From the NCBI GenBank assembly GCA_022376465.1, contig JACDTU010000016.1, forward strand, positions 186,001 through 250,000: DNA of 64,000 nt. Reading direction: 5' to 3'. Each line of letters opens with the position of its first letter. Position 1 is the stretch's first letter. Below the pieces are notes generated by a model. It did no database searches. It was not told where the DNA came from and saw only the letters and a list, made by a program, of their open reading frames with translations. This document shows positions 1 to 12,634 of the stretch, piece by piece. The position numbers and the translations under genes were made by a program. Source of the stretch: Cubamyces lactineus (taxonomy: Eukaryota > Basidiomycota > Agaricomycetes > Polyporales > Polyporaceae).

Positions 1-1141
1 ACCACCCGCGACGATGTGCGTCGCGGGCGAATACACGCCGACAGGGTTGAGGAACGCCTTGAGCTGCTCGTATACGGTGAACTGCACCGCCGTGAACGGT
101 ACCGTCATCGTGAGCGTCGTCGGATACGAGACGTAAAACGCGCTGAGGCCCTCATTCCGGTACACTGTCCGTGCGCACACGATCGCTGACCGGAACTCAG
201 ACTTGTGTAGCTGCATTCGTTGCTTGATCACTATGCGGCAGGTAAGCGGATGCGGGCGTCGAGTTGAAGGCCGGTAGGGATTTCCGCGCGGTAAGGGAGA
301 AAGGCAAAGGCGTCGGATGCACGGTTATTCGAGAGGGCAGCGGACATCTCACCGTCGAAGGGGTTCATGAGCGCGTCGCTCGCGATCGTGGCTGATGCTC
401 CTGCCAATGCTAGATTTCATGCGTATTGCACATAGCGTATTTCGGTCCGTTTGAGCATATTTCGTCAGAGCAAATGCGTAAGAGATGCAGAGCTAGTCGT
501 CAGGATACCACGGCTGGTAAGAACGCGAAGGACGGGAGTACGTACACGTCGCTATCCACTGATTGCTCGCGCCCTCGACGTTGCCACCCGCAAACTCCTT
601 CACGAGTTCGTATGCGCCGAAGTGCACGGCGTGTGCGGGGCCGGCACCCATGATGACAGACGACACGCCGCGCCAGAGCGCGCGCATGCCCTCCGTCGAC
701 GATATCCGTGTGAACGCGTTCCCGACACCGGTGTACACCGCTGCGGGCGACGTCGCGAACACTTGCATACGCGTCTGGCGGGTGAACGAGCGGGCGCGCG
801 ATGGGACATGGCAAAGTGAGAGATGGTGCGCGTGTCAGTCTTGTGCAGAAACTCGCATGGAGCGACCGACAACGAGAGGAGGAAACGTACTTTGATGCTG
901 TCTACTGGGAACATCACAGCGTGCTCTGTGATTCCAGCCTGTACGCGACGTCTTTCAGTCTCCTTTCTTGAGCTGTATGGCTGGCTCAGAACTTACAAGA
1001 GCACCTGCTGCCATGTTGACCTGCAGGACATCCGGTCAGCGATTCACGATACACGCCATCCACGCGCATGTGAAAGAAACGCACTCCAAGGCCCGCGTTG
1101 GGCGAAAGACCCTCGTACTCGATTTCCTCGATGACCTCCAT
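1..1141 (-). CDS. MRS3/4: Mitoferrin, mitochondrial iron carrier (3' part cut by window edge)
   Basis: Mitochondrial carrier (SLC25) that moves ferrous iron across the inner membrane for heme and Fe-S cluster synthesis. The protein starts MEVIEEIEYEGL at 1141. Spliced exons give NMAAGALAGITEHAVMFPVDSIK-type sequence, with the first PxD carrier signature as FPVDSIK, then TRMQVFATSP. The second repeat has RALWRGVSSVIMGAGPAHAV and MNPFD, and the third region reads YRNEGLSAFYVSYPTTLTM. The combination HAVHF plus YPTTLTMTVPFTA is typical of mitoferrin and separates it from other carriers. At least six coding exons with short GT-AG introns are visible. The C-terminal third lies outside the window. 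A TATA-like element sits about 190 bp upstream of the start codon. Confidence 0.93.
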
Positions 1142-1915
1142 CGCGGTCAAGACACAAAGTGGCGATTGAGCGGGCTCGCAAGATCGTCAATTGCAGATGT
1201 CTAGTGTGGCGTTGCTATCACCGTCGCCGCCGTGGTCGTGGTCGTGGAACACGAAAAGGGAGCGGTGTGTACGGGCGAGGGTGAGAACGATGTCCTGGCC
1301 TCGGATGCGAGCTTGGGAGGTGCTCGGGGCTATATAGGACGGCACTGGCGAGCGCTGGGCAGGGCAGCACACGGGGGGCCTGAGGGAGGGCTGAGGCTGA
1401 GAAAAGGACGGAGGTGCGTGGCAAGGGGAGGAGAGCCGACTGTCGCAGCTCGACCAGCGCCGGGCTTTTGGCCTCTGTCTGTCCTCGCTCTCAGCCACTC
1501 ATAGTCACACCCACTCCCCTCCCAGCCAATCCCAGCACGTCCTCTCTCCCGGCCAATCACCTTCGGCCGACGTCCCGGTTCAGTACACTCCTCCTATCGC
1601 TAAAACACACAAATCGTGCACGGGAAAAAAGAGGAACCATATCTAGGAGTCTCCAGGAATACCATGACTGGTCGTTTGTCTAGTCAAACACTCGCGTTTT
1701 ACCATTAGTACACTACTCATACTACCTGCCCTTCGAGCTCAGCCGTTCGACTCGAGCTCATGTGGCGTTCTACATCACGGCTTACTATACACGCAGCCTT
1801 TTGGGTCATGCTTCTCCTTCTCCACCACCATACCGCCCGCTGCGGCCGATATGACGCGCATTCCGTACGCCTCCGGCGAGGCAGCAAGGTTCAGCGGACA
1901 GCGACCAAGTCGGAT
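1142..1915. other. Intergenic: mitoferrin promoter and 3' flank of the phosphoribosyltransferase gene
   Basis: No convincing coding exon. The right part should hold the 3' UTR of the neighbouring minus-strand phosphoribosyltransferase gene, and the left part the mitoferrin promoter. Short open frames here have no recognisable family features. Confidence 0.6.
1331..1337 (-). promoter_or_regulatory. TATA-like box upstream of the mitoferrin gene
   Basis: The minus strand reads TATATAG about 190 bp before the mitoferrin start codon, inside a GC-rich leader. The position suits a core promoter followed by a long 5' UTR. There is no transcript evidence. Confidence 0.4.
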
Positions 1916-3252
1916 TCAAGCTTGCTGTTGCGCAGCCTCGGCACGCTTCTTCGCCTTGGCCTCCTCAGCCAGGCGGTCGTGCTCCTCGATATCCCTGTCA
2001 AACATCTCGTCAGCCAACTGCACACCCACGCTACCTCGCTGCGTGCGAACGATGGCAGCAGCCATGAGTAGCACAAGGTATTAGACACGTACTGGGCTTC
2101 CCAAGGGTAGTCGAGCCTGAATAGACATTGACGCAGATAAGATCTCGGTGAGAAACGCCCGCCAGGAATAGCTGCAGATCAACAATCTCACCAGACGTCC
2201 TCGATCTCGTCCCCGGCATAGTACCTATCGCCGCAGCGCACCGATAATGGTCAGAACACGCCCGCTGAAAACCCGTCCCGAGGGCGGTGGTGGTAGCAAT
2301 ACGTACGGCATGTCCGCAGGAAGCTCCGCCAACTTGGGCTTCAGCTTGTTGTGCACGACGAAGACCGCGAACTGCGTCCGCTTCGCCTCGCGCTCCGCCT
2401 CAGGGAGCAGCGCGAGCTCGCGCTCGACGTCCTTCTTCAGCTCTGTCACGGCGTAGCTGCGCAGGTGCCGCAGGCGTGAGCGTCCGTCGGGAAGAACAAG
2501 TATAGCGCGCGCAGGCAGGCACGAAAGAAGCGAAGGCTTACTGGAGCGTCTTCCTCGAGTCATCCACTTCGTCCTGGACAAACATAGCCGCATCGGCCGC
2601 ATTCGGTTTGAATCACGCGAGAACTTGGACGATCGACGGCACTCACCACAATGAGTGCTCTCCGGCCGAGGAGGATCTTGCCCGACTCGGGGCCGCTGCA
2701 CAAGTAGCGGAATTTCAGGCATGCTCGTACTATAGGGGTACGAAGAGGCACTTACAGCCATTGAGTACGGATGACTTCCGCACCGATTTGCTCCGCGGTC
2801 ATGCCCGGGAGAGACTCGTAGAGGGAGAGGCCGATAGCGTGGATCGGGATGTTGCCCTTCCTCTCCGGACTCTTCAAAAAGGTGCGCTACGGGACGAAAG
2901 ATACGCGGTCAGCTCTGTCAGACACCGCGGTAGACTTCTGCCGAAGTAGGAGCGGCGGGAGACGTACCAGGACACGCGCGGGGAAGAAACCGCTGCATCG
3001 GAAGCGTCAAGCACAATCCTAATCACACAAACACAGTCCAGAGCAGTATACTTGCCCTCCACCTGCATGATGCGCGTCACAGGCCGATGAGAACTCTGAG
3101 AACCGGGCGAGCGAGAGTGCAGGGGGCGTACCAATAGCGATGAGCATGTCCGGCTTGAACTCGGCGATCTTCTTCGCACTGTCGCGGATGAGGTTGTGCA
3201 CGTCGTTGTACGTGACGCGGAGGTGCTCGGGCTCTTGCGTCGTCGTCGCCAT
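1916..3252 (-). CDS. HPT1: Hypoxanthine-guanine/xanthine phosphoribosyltransferase (Hpt1 type)
   Basis: Purine salvage enzyme that joins hypoxanthine or guanine (possibly xanthine) to PRPP, giving IMP or GMP. The start MATTTQEPEHLRVTYNDV is followed by FKPDMLIAIG, the Hpt1 N-terminal signature. Further exons give RTFLKSPERKGNIPIHAIGL and the PRPP-binding loop ALIVDEVDDSRKTLQ, in which an intron splits the loop after ALIV. FAVFVVHNKLKPKLAELP and YYAGDEIEDVWLDYPWEAQ then match the conserved end of yeast Hpt1. The C-terminus is extended by a charged alanine-rich tail (EEAKAKKRAEAA). At least seven small exons are present. Family assignment is firm; whether guanine, hypoxanthine or xanthine is preferred cannot be read from the sequence. 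It is transcribed away from RPC4 through a shared 370 bp promoter. Confidence 0.9.
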
Positions 3253-3622
3253 AGTTTCTTCACGCGTCGTCCGCTGAGAAGAGGGAGAGGAAGATAGGGC
3301 AGATAGGGATAAAGAGAGAAGGGAGAGGAAGAGTCTGAGGAGAGGAGGCCGGTATTAGAATTGCGAGGACTAATCGACGATTGTAATGGGCGCGGCTAGA
3401 CGACTACGGGCGGAAAATCATCGAGTTGTAATGGATAAGATGATTTATTTTGCCACCCATTGGACAGATCGTTGATCGCCTCCCAAAGTTTTCCGTTATC
3501 TGCATCTGGACGCGCCTCTGCCCTGATTGGTCCACTCGCTGATCGACGTTCCATAGCCTGCCGCCTCCAGCTTCAGCCACAGCACGCCGCCTTGCACTCG
3601 ACTACCACCACCTCCCGCTGCC
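3253..3622. promoter_or_regulatory. Divergent promoter between HPT1 and RPC4
   Basis: About 370 bp separates the two divergent start codons, so both promoters must fit here. A purine-rich tract on the HPT1 side corresponds to a pyrimidine-rich leader on the transcribed strand. No canonical TATA box is evident. Confidence 0.6.
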
Positions 3623-5356
3623 ATGTCTGACCAGCCGGCTGCAACCTCAGGGGCATCAGGCTCGGGTTCGGTCTCAGGTTCCAATCCACCAAAAGCCATC
3701 GCGAGCCTCGCCAAGAAGCAGGGCGATGTGACTCGCCTCGGCACACAGAAGCTCAAGTTCGTCCCCACTCTGCCCTCAAGACGCGTCAAGGAGTGAGTGC
3801 CCTATCCAATACTCTACTACTTCCCTTGCTGAATTGGCCTCCATGTTCCAGAGAAGTAAAGAAGGTCCGTTCGGCCTAACATACACTCCTGTTAGAAAGC
3901 ACCTACTCACGCGCACCCTCCGAAGGAAGAACCCTCCCCCTCCACACCTTCCTCCGAGCGCGGCCGCGGTCGGGGCAGAGGTGTAGATCGTGGAAGAGGT
4001 GGCGACCGCGGACGAGGGCGTGGGCGGGGCGAAGGCCGAGGTGCCGCCCCACGTCCACCGCCAGTCGAGATGACCGCCTCAGGTCCCTTCGCCATGGGCC
4101 CCGCGCTCGCAGGCACATCTGCCCGACGGACCGCGCCTCGGTCGAACTTTGCGCCCATCGTGCCGCAGGGCCCTGGAGGCGCCGCGCGCCTCGGTGCGGG
4201 GCTCACGCAGACGACTGCACCGTCGCTCAAGCGCGAGCGGGACGCGGCGGGCGGACTGGCGAAGAGCGAGTCCCCGGAGGAGGACGCGTATTCGGACCCG
4301 GACGAGGGCGTGGAGATCGTGGATATGGACAATGTGCGCCAGATGGACTGGATGGCGCCAGAGAGCTTGAGGAAGGAAAGGGAGACGGGCAAGAAGAAGA
4401 AGGGCGCGAAGGTGAAGAAGGAAGAGAAGGAGGAGAGTAAAGGTCAAGGTATGCTTCCTCCACGCTTTCCTTCACGCCAGCAATATCGCTCGGTTCACTA
4501 TAATGAGTGCTAACGGGTGAGAACAGGGCTTACATCAGGGGATGCTATGGACGTCGATAGGTCACAAACGCCAGAAGAAGAGCAGGTGAATATGGCGAAC
4601 GCTGTTGACCTCAGCGAAAGCGAAGAGGAAGAGGAGCTCGAGGACATCATCGACGACTTTGCACAAACGCAGCAAGAAGCCGATGAGGTCCGTGTTTAGC
4701 CATCTGCTCGCCCTGTGACCCCATCGCTCACTGCGTTTACAGGAATCGGACATTCGACAAGAACGGCTGTACTTCTTCCAATTCCCTAGACCGTTCCCCG
4801 TGTTTCAAGCTCCTGAGTCCGAAAACGCGGCACTCAAAGGGAAAGCGAAGGAAGAAGGCGCCCCCGGCGAAGAAGCCGGCAAGAAGGTCACCTTCGCCGA
4901 AGACACAAAACCTCCAGCACCCGCTGCGGCAGCACCAGCTGCTGCAGGTGCACCTGGGGCCTCCGACAAGGCGGCGGAGCAGCCTAAAGTCGATGGCGTT
5001 GTCGGCCAGCTCGAGATTTACGAGAGCGGCGCAGTCAAGCTGCGCATGGGCAACGGGATCGTTATGGACGTACGTATCATCGATGATCCTACAGTGTCTC
5101 TACCTATCGAAAACAATCCATAACTGCTGACATCTTGTCCTACATACTACAGGTCACCGCTGCAACACAACCGTCCTTCCTGCAACACGCCGTCTACGTC
5201 GACAACGAGCACAAGCGGCTCTGCGTCCTCGGCGAGGTCAACCGCCGCTTCGTCGCCACGCCCGACATCGAGACGTTGCTCACGAGCATGGAGCTCGCCG
5301 AGAACCCGCCCACGTTCGAGCTCGGCGACGGCCTGCTCACCATGGACGCCATGTAA
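3623..5356 (+). CDS. RPC53: DNA-directed RNA polymerase III subunit RPC4 (Rpc53)
   Basis: Subunit of the TFIIF-like Rpc37/Rpc53 module of RNA polymerase III, acting in termination and reinitiation on tRNA and 5S genes. The N-terminus MSDQPAATSG leads into LKFVPTLPSRRVKE, the conserved N-terminal RPC4 motif. A Gly/Arg-rich stretch (GRGRGRGVDRGRGG) and a Lys-rich region follow. The C-terminal RPC4 domain reads LYFFQFPRPFPVF, then GQLEIYESGAVKLRMGNGI and a final block ending ELGDGLLTMDAM. An alanine/proline-rich linker separates the halves. About six exons with 50-60 nt introns are visible. It is convergent with the symplekin gene downstream. Pol III membership is secure from the C-terminal block. 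Confidence 0.93.
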
Positions 5357-6845
5357 CCACTAATACTATGCTCTACTTACATGCGGAGACCCGGAGAGCT
5401 TGTGCGCTAGGGTCACCCGTTGCAGTTGTATACTACGTCTTGCTGCCACCTAGCTATGGGGACCGGCAATGCTCACGCCAGATTGCTTTAGCGCGCGTCC
5501 AGTGGCTGACTCTCAGATTACAGCGCTTACGGTAGTGATAAGGCTGGTTGATTAGGCGGAGTTCCAACGGGATTCGCCCATCCAGCTCATTGGCGTCAAT
5601 CGGCCTGTGGCTGAGCACATGCTGCTGCACCGCACTCGACGCGTCTGTGGCTGAGAAGTCCATGTCTGGTGGTAGAATATGGCAGGACAGCTACGACGCG
5701 TCCAGCACGCATTTGACATGCTAATCACGCGTAGAGTACACCAAAGTGATAAACCTTCGGTATAGATTTTTGTTTTTGAGAAAATGCCAAAATATACCAT
5801 AGTAGAATGCGCCTTTGCGTGATTACGAGCTCCTGCTGTCAAAATCCAATGCGAAGGTATTGATCTCTGTCACCTTAACATAACTTCTATATTGAAGTCA
5901 AGACGTGCAAACTGGGGATGGAGGAACACAAAGAGGTCAGCTTGACCGAGGGATGGCGCTTTTTTGAACGGAAGCGCCCGAGTGTCGGTTGGTCGAAGTG
6001 GGGTCGCGATGGGATTCATTCGGAGTACGCGGGCTTAATGCAGCCTGAGATGTGCCGATTGTGTCCTCCGTATGCTAATTTCATTGTACATAGCTCTACA
6101 GCATGTTTTCCTGATGATGCTACCACCTCGCACTCAGCGAGTGCTCTGCTACCACCTCGACGCGCTCCATACCTCTAAACGCGTTCAGCCACGATCATGT
6201 TCATGTCGGCTAGATGGCATCGAGATCTGCCCAAAGTCGTTATCAGGTCTCGGCATCTCGGCCAATATTCCCGGCATACGGTCGCCGACATATTATCTAC
6301 ACAATCTACCAGCGCTCATCATAGACGCTCTGGACACCTTGGCTGCAGGGATTGCCGGTCCCCACTAGCTACGCTGCACGTTGGCCTACCGAGTCCGCCG
6401 CTGCCTGTCCTCCGCCCTGCGAGGCTGTTGCTGCCTGGGAATTGGCTTGTGGTAGACTTACATGGGAAGAAAGGGGTTGCGCTACTGTGACTGTACTACC
6501 TACTGTACCTAATGCAAGAGAGGGGAAGAGAGGAGGTGTCGTTTTTGGCAGTGCCCCCCTCCGCATCCTTGGACGACTGCCGTTGCTGCGGCCGCGGTAT
6601 GGGCAACCGCGCTGAAAGCACTCCGCCGGGTCTGCTACTTAACTACTGTACACTAAAAACGAAGAAGACGCGTACCAATCTCGCACGATCCTGGACCGAT
6701 CACGCGTGGCTTGAGGTCGCCAAACGCGACGGCCACGCCAACACAGCTCGTATATACATATCTACTCCCACCGCTCGCCCAAGCACTAACCACCCTCACT
6801 CTGTCCATATACAAATCGACGCCAAGGCACGAGAACGCAGGCACC
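5357..6845. other. Intergenic between convergent RPC4 and symplekin genes
   Basis: Almost 1.5 kb without a supported gene. Short open frames on both strands lack family motifs and consistent splice junctions. The 3' UTRs of the two convergent genes must lie here. No tRNA-like A and B boxes or repeats were recognised. Confidence 0.55.
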
Positions 6846-9800
6846 TCACGACGCCGCCGGCGGGTTCACCGGCATCGGCGCAGGCGCCGACGCTGGCGGG
6901 GTCTGCTCCTTGCCCGCGCTCGCGCTGTCGTCCTCGCCGAAGATGTCTAGATACCCCGCGACGCGCGCCTTGTTCGTGCCCTTGCGCATGACGTGCTCGC
7001 GGAGGCCGGCCTTGAGGCTCGGCTGCTTGTCGACGAGCTCGCGAAGCTGGTCCTTGGGCAGCTGGAGGAGCGCGCCAAAGCTTGCGGGCGCGATGAGCTT
7101 CGCGAGCCGGATGAAGCCCTCCCAGAGCGGTGGATTCGTCCAGATCTTCTTCGTGATGAGTCGAGAGAGGAGCGTAGTGGATACAAAGCCGACCAACGAG
7201 CGGTAGGTTGTGACCGCTTGGATGACCTGCGCGAGGGGCGGTTAGGGCATTGTAGAAGTAGTCGTGGGGCATGAACACTCACCGTGCGGAGGAAAAGTGT
7301 AGGAAGGTTGGGCTCATCGACGAGCTGGTTCATCACCACGGCGAGGATCTCGGAGCGGAAAATCTCGGTCATCGAGAAGCATATACCAATAGCTGTGCGT
7401 GGCATGTTGGTTCCCTTCGTTGAAGTACGCACGTAAATGCTAGCGACTCACCCTCTATAGCGCTCTTCAAGCCGATCTCCTTCTCAGATTGGTGAAGAAG
7501 CACCATAAGCTCGGCAGGCGTCAAGAGCTCGCTCTGCCGCACCCGCGGCAAATTGGACGTGACCTTGCCGAACGTCTCTGGCGGGACCGTGACGATGGAG
7601 CTGAAGACCGACCGGACGAGGGACTTCGGTTCCGGCGTTCCGTTGAGGATCGACACGATTCGCGGGAGATGACGAAGGATGTCGGCCTGTGGCAGTGGTC
7701 AGTTCTCTGACAGCATAGCAAGCGGATAAGGGGGGAAAGAAGAGGAGGCAATGCTATACCTTGTCCATTTCGGCGATGATAGGGATGAGGAAGCGCGCAT
7801 CGAGATCCCGTTCATTGACGAGGCTCTTGACCAGCGCGACGAGCTGTGCACTGGGTCGGCCGTGCTCGGTGAAGATGGTGAGGACTCGTAGGGCGAGGGA
7901 CTCGGCACCAGGAGGGAACGTCCGTAGCAGGGTCAGGAGCTTGCCATGTGAAGATCCCAATGCACGAATGAGCGGAGTGATGAGCTGCTGTATCGTTTCT
8001 TGTACGGACGCGTCCATTCCCCCATACGCAGCAAAGATCCTGAAGCGCTGTGAGCAATCGTAATTTCATACAAGTAGAGTGGTCTCACTCGTCCAGGAAT
8101 TCGGGCACCTTCGTTGACAGAGCGAATAACAGCTCCACATGCTGCAGAATCTGTGAGTCGATCGCAGGGAGCTCAAGCTGCTCTGGCAAGTATGGCGTCT
8201 GGATGATCTCCTCCGGAGGCAGCTGCCCATCCTCCATATTCTCGTCGCTGTCAGCGGTCCCATTAGGCTGGGGAGTAGGTTGTGGAGTGGGTTGCTTAGC
8301 CTCCTGAGTCCCATCCTTCATCTCCGCGTCCTCAGCCTTAGAGTCCCCGGACTCTTCCGCTTGCGCAGCTTTGGGTCGCGACTGCAGCCGACGCAAAAGC
8401 TGCAGAGCAAAGTCGCGAACCATATCCGCCATGGGCTGTCCATCGGGAATCCACCGCTTCACAGTGTTGATGGCCGCACCACGCGTGATTTTGTCAGGAT
8501 GAGTGGTGAGCTCAAGTAGCATGTTCATTGCCTCTGGACGCAGTGATGGTCGTTGGGACACAAACTCCCGTAGCGCCGCGAAGCCCATTTGCCGCCTGTA
8601 ATATCTATGATTTTTTGACTCACGCGCTGGTAGCGCAAGCACGCACCTGTCGGGCTCCACACATGACTCCCTCATAAGCGTGAGGATGTCCTGCGGTACA
8701 TGAGGCAAGTCAAGCAAAAAGCGCGAGAACGTCCGGTCTTTGCCGTCTGTGTGTGTTTGGTACGCAGCTACGACTTGGTTCAGCCAGGTCTCGTAGTTTG
8801 GTTGCTGTATGTCGTCGCGTCAGAAGTGATCAAACTCGTGAGCTAGGATGTTATACCCATTCACGGTCGTGTTGCCTTCGTATCCGGTCGTTGTACCACT
8901 CCTCGTTCATCCAAGTCGTGGCCAGCCGCACCCTATGCGAACGCTCAGCATTGGTCGATGCGTATCTCGGCGCCGAGGTGAACAACGTACCGTCCAGGGA
9001 AGTCTGCCATGATATAATCGCACAAGGCATGTCTCAACCTGTCCTGTCTATCATAGATCTCAGACTTGCGCGTGATCGCGCCCTCCTCGCCTTTCGCGTC
9101 CTCCTGATCCTCGCCCGCGTCGTCGCTCTCCGCCGGATCGCTGACACGCGTGACCATCCGCACCAGGAGGAGCATCCACATATCCGCTGGCGTCGTGCGA
9201 TGTATGGGATCGCCCGAGTCGGCGATGCCAGGCTGATGCGGTATGAGGTCCTTTGACCCATCTCGTATTCGCGCGATCGCCTTCCGTACTAGCTCGTCCC
9301 GTTCGTCCGAGTCGAGCTCGCGCGCTGGTGGGAGCTTGAAGTCTGTCAGCGGTAGCTCTGCGACGTCCATATCGTGATCCAGAGCTGCTTCAGCCTCGTC
9401 GACAGGCTCCGCGTCCCCGGACATCTGGGTACATCAGTCAGTAGGAAGAGCAGGGTAAACACTCGATAGTCTTGCGTACCTCGAGGTTGAGCTTGTCGGG
9501 TTCATACTCGATTTCTTCGTCGTCGATGTCCATTTTGAGCGGGTCGAGCGGTTCTTCTTTCACCACAGCAGGCGGTGGAGGTGTAACGGATTTCGGCCTT
9601 CTGTCGGCGCGAGGTTCTGAAGGTGGCCTTGCAGCGCGTGGTCCGGTAGGGGGAGGAGGGGTAGCGGTCGCCTGAGCAGGCACAGATGGCGTCCGAGCGG
9701 AACCACTCGGCGCTGTCGGTGGGGGTGTCGCAGAAACGGGAGGAGCAGGCACAGCCACACCACCCGCTTTCTTGTGCCGGTACGCTTGCACAAGGCCCAT

Positions 9801-11266
9801 GAGTGCTGGTTCGGTGAACGCCTGTAGGTTGGCGACGATGAGATCGGTGACAAGGGTGGCTGGCAAGGAGCTGAAGTCGAATGCCGCAGCGGTCCCAGCA
9901 GGGGGAGTGGGCTCGTGTTCGAGCTTTGGTCGCTTTGAGTCGGGCGCGTCTGTGACAGGAGTCGCTGTGGAAGAACGCTTGCGAGAAGCCTCTGCAGCGG
10001 CAGCAGCTTTCCGAGCCTTTTCTTCCATAGCAGCTTGCTCCATACGGGTGGCCTGGGCGTGGAGGTATGACTGAATTGGGCTCATGAAAGGTGCACCTTG
10101 CGGGGTTCTGTCGTGTGTCAGCGTGGATCGTTCAGACTGGCATATCGTGCACTGACCGAGATATGTGGGTGAGCAAAATACGGACGCTCTTCTCCGTACT
10201 CCGGATAACTGAATATGGCTGTCCCTCGAGTCTTGCAGGCGACCAGGCTGTCAGAGTAGACACGACAAGCTCAACGAGAGCAGGCCGTTTCTTGACCAGG
10301 TTCGCCCAGCTGTTGATGATGGCGGAGATCACGTCCGGGTTGCTTTTGTCGCCAGTCAACTCATGTAGCCTATTTCCATTCTGCCGTAGTACTCACTTGC
10401 TGTGGTAGAGCAGACGGACGACGCCCTCCAGCAGTTTGACGCCCTCCGCTTCCAAACCTTGCACGGATATGAACGGGTGGTCGGTAGGACACATGGCCAA
10501 GTTGGGATCGTCCTTGTTTTGCAACTGCAACAGAGACCGTGTCCCGTCAGTGTGAATAGACAACGGGCACACGACAGTGCACTTACCCTAGGGTCGCTAA
10601 TCCCCCGAGTCTGAACGAGGATGACACGCTGCATGAACTTGACAGCCGCGAGACGGACACCGTTGTTGACGTGCGGGGCCCATACCCACTCGAGAATCCT
10701 TGCCTTCGCCTGGCAGAGGATGTCCCAAGGCCGACGATTGTTTCGGTTCGCGCACCTTCGCATGTCGCGCCCAAAATCAGATTTTAGAGCTCAACGAACG
10801 GTGCTTATCCACTCACAAGCTACGAAACAAGAGCGCGTAGACCGTCGGGAAGCATTGCACGGTCACCTTCACGGTGTTCACGTTCCCGTCGTTCAAGAGG
10901 CCCGCCAGGATCTCGAGCGACTGGTCTGCCACTGTCATGTCACATTCACCCGCCCAGTCAACAAACGACGACGTTCTATTGAAACATAACGCGGACAGGG
11001 CACGCACGCTGTGTGCGCGCATCGACGCTCAGGTTGGACCGGCAGATGGCAAAGTGGAGGAGGTCGAGCACCCAGCGCTTCAAGAGGGAGTCGCCCGCGC
11101 CGGAGAGTGTCTTGATGAGCGTCGAGCAGAGTATGGACAGACTCGGGTGGTTTTCGAGGGACTCGCGGAGCATGGCGAGCAGGTCGGCCTGCTCTTTGGA
11201 GTCGGCGGGGGCGGCGAGCGCCAGGGAGAGCTGCGAGAGCGGGTCGGCGGCGGCGTTCGTGGCCAT
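6846..11266 (-). CDS. PTA1: Symplekin/Pta1, scaffold of the mRNA cleavage and polyadenylation factor
   Basis: HEAT-repeat scaffold of pre-mRNA 3'-end processing (CPF/CPSF). The N-terminus MATNAAADPLSQLSLALA leads to LLKRWVLDLLHFAICRSNLS, typical of the symplekin N-terminal HEAT domain. The middle has a low-complexity Pro/Ala/Ser linker and a motif cluster around SKRPKLEHEP. The C-terminal symplekin domain includes ALRVLTIFTEHGRPSAQLVA, then LVGFVSTTLLSRLITKKIW and QLPKDQLRELVDKQPSLKAG near the end. About a dozen exons span 4.4 kb, and the protein is probably over 1,100 residues, normal for fungal symplekin. It starts 259 bp from the divergent VMA10 gene. Exact internal junctions were not all traced. 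Confidence 0.85.
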
Positions 11267-11524
11267 CTTGCGCGGCCGTCGGCGAGCTCAGGCAGGCAGC
11301 GATGACAATACGTCTGGCGTCGTGTGAGACGTTGTCGACAGATGTTCGGGCAGCCCGGACGGCAGACGGTACAGTACGTATGTAGTGAAGAATGTCGCGG
11401 TCGACGCGCTACGCCTGGGCGGCACCACCGGCGAATCTACCACGCCCACGAGCGCCAAACCTCCTCTCAGCGCGTCAGAGGCTGCGGAGTCTGAATCGCG
11501 CCCTGCACCTGCACTCGTACTGCA
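11267..11524. promoter_or_regulatory. Divergent promoter between symplekin and VMA10
   Basis: Only 258 bp separates the two start codons on opposite strands, so a bidirectional promoter is expected. No clear TATA box was seen. Confidence 0.6.
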
Positions 11525-12099
11525 ATGGTCTGTATCTCTCATGCCTCTCTGCCTAGTCGTGTACGCTGAGAGACGGACGACACAAAGGCTGGCCAGCAAT
11601 CACAGAGCATCCAGACCCTCCTCGAGGCCGAGAAAGAGGCCGCAAAGGTCGTCCAGCAGGCCCGCCAATGTCCGTTCACGTTACCCCTCCTACATCCCTT
11701 ACATCGCACTCACCAAGCCCAATCATACACCCACAGACCGCGTACAGAGGCTCAAAGATGCCCGCTCAGAAGCCGCGAAAGAGATAGAAGAGTACAAGAA
11801 GACCAAGGAGGCCGAGTTCAAAGCCTTCGAGGCGTCGGTGCGTTCCCCTCTCCCGCCAATGATATCATCTCTCCCGCGCTTGCGCTCACTGCAGTTCCGT
11901 CTCTCTCGTTTTGCGCCTGAAGCACACCGGGAACACGCAAGCTGTCCAGGCCGCGATCGACCGCGAGACCGAGGCGAAGCAGCAGGAGATCCGCGCGCAG
12001 TACGAGGCGAACAAGGACGCCGTCGTTAAGAAGCTCCTCGACCGCGTCGTCCTCGTCAAGCCCGAGCTGCACCGCAACCTCAAGAAGGTCGGGGCATGA
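11525..12099 (+). CDS. VMA10: V-type proton ATPase subunit G (Vma10)
   Basis: Peripheral-stalk subunit of the vacuolar proton pump, a long alpha-helical protein paired with subunit E. Exons give GQQSQSIQTLLEAEKEAAK, then QYRVQRLKDARSEAAKEIEE, EFKAFEAS and QAVQAAIDRETEAKQQEIRA, ending LHRNLKKVGA. Length of about 120 residues fits the family. The start codon seems to be an exon by itself: ATG at 11525-11527 is followed by a 60 nt intron (GTCTGT...AAAG), then GCTGGCCAG. A second intron splits the codon for Tyr in QYR and also begins GTCCGT. The rare GTCYGT donors are unusual, but both joins restore the conserved frame. The first exon is inferred; the rest is secure. Confidence 0.9.
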
Positions 12100-12634
12100 G
12101 GCGCTCCTTGTACTGTCGCTAGTTAAGCGCAGTCTTCCCTACCATAGTACTCGGTTTACGGTACTGGGCTGCGTCTCTCACCCCTCGATCGCTATCTAGA
12201 GTAGCGCAGGATCTCCAGCACAGCTCTTCCGGCTGCTGGCCATCGGACTATGGCACTATCACGCAGATTGGTCGGTACCGGAACAGAATGTATGATTACA
12301 AAGGCATATATACCCAACAAGATCTCCTCGCAACACCTACACACCGCACGCCACTAATCAGCCGAGCATATTACGAACGCACATTAACAAGTACTAAGAA
12401 ATATCACAGTCATAGCGCGTCGAAACGGGTACAAATCACATTATAGACAACAGCAAGAAAATCGCGTGCGTCTCAACTCGCACGGGCACTTCCGCCAGTC
12501 GCTCGCAAGTCGATCTTCCAAATCCTCCCCGTCGTCCAGAAAAGCCCAAGAAAGCCAACCTAGGTCAAAGATGCGCTCTGCACTCAGGGCATCGCAGGAA
12601 CAAGAAACGACCAAGCTTCCTCAATATCGCAAGC
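12100..12634. other. Intergenic between convergent VMA10 and the zinc-cluster factor
   Basis: About 535 bp of 3' flanking sequence with AT-rich patches typical of fungal 3' UTRs. Nothing else recognised. Confidence 0.6.
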
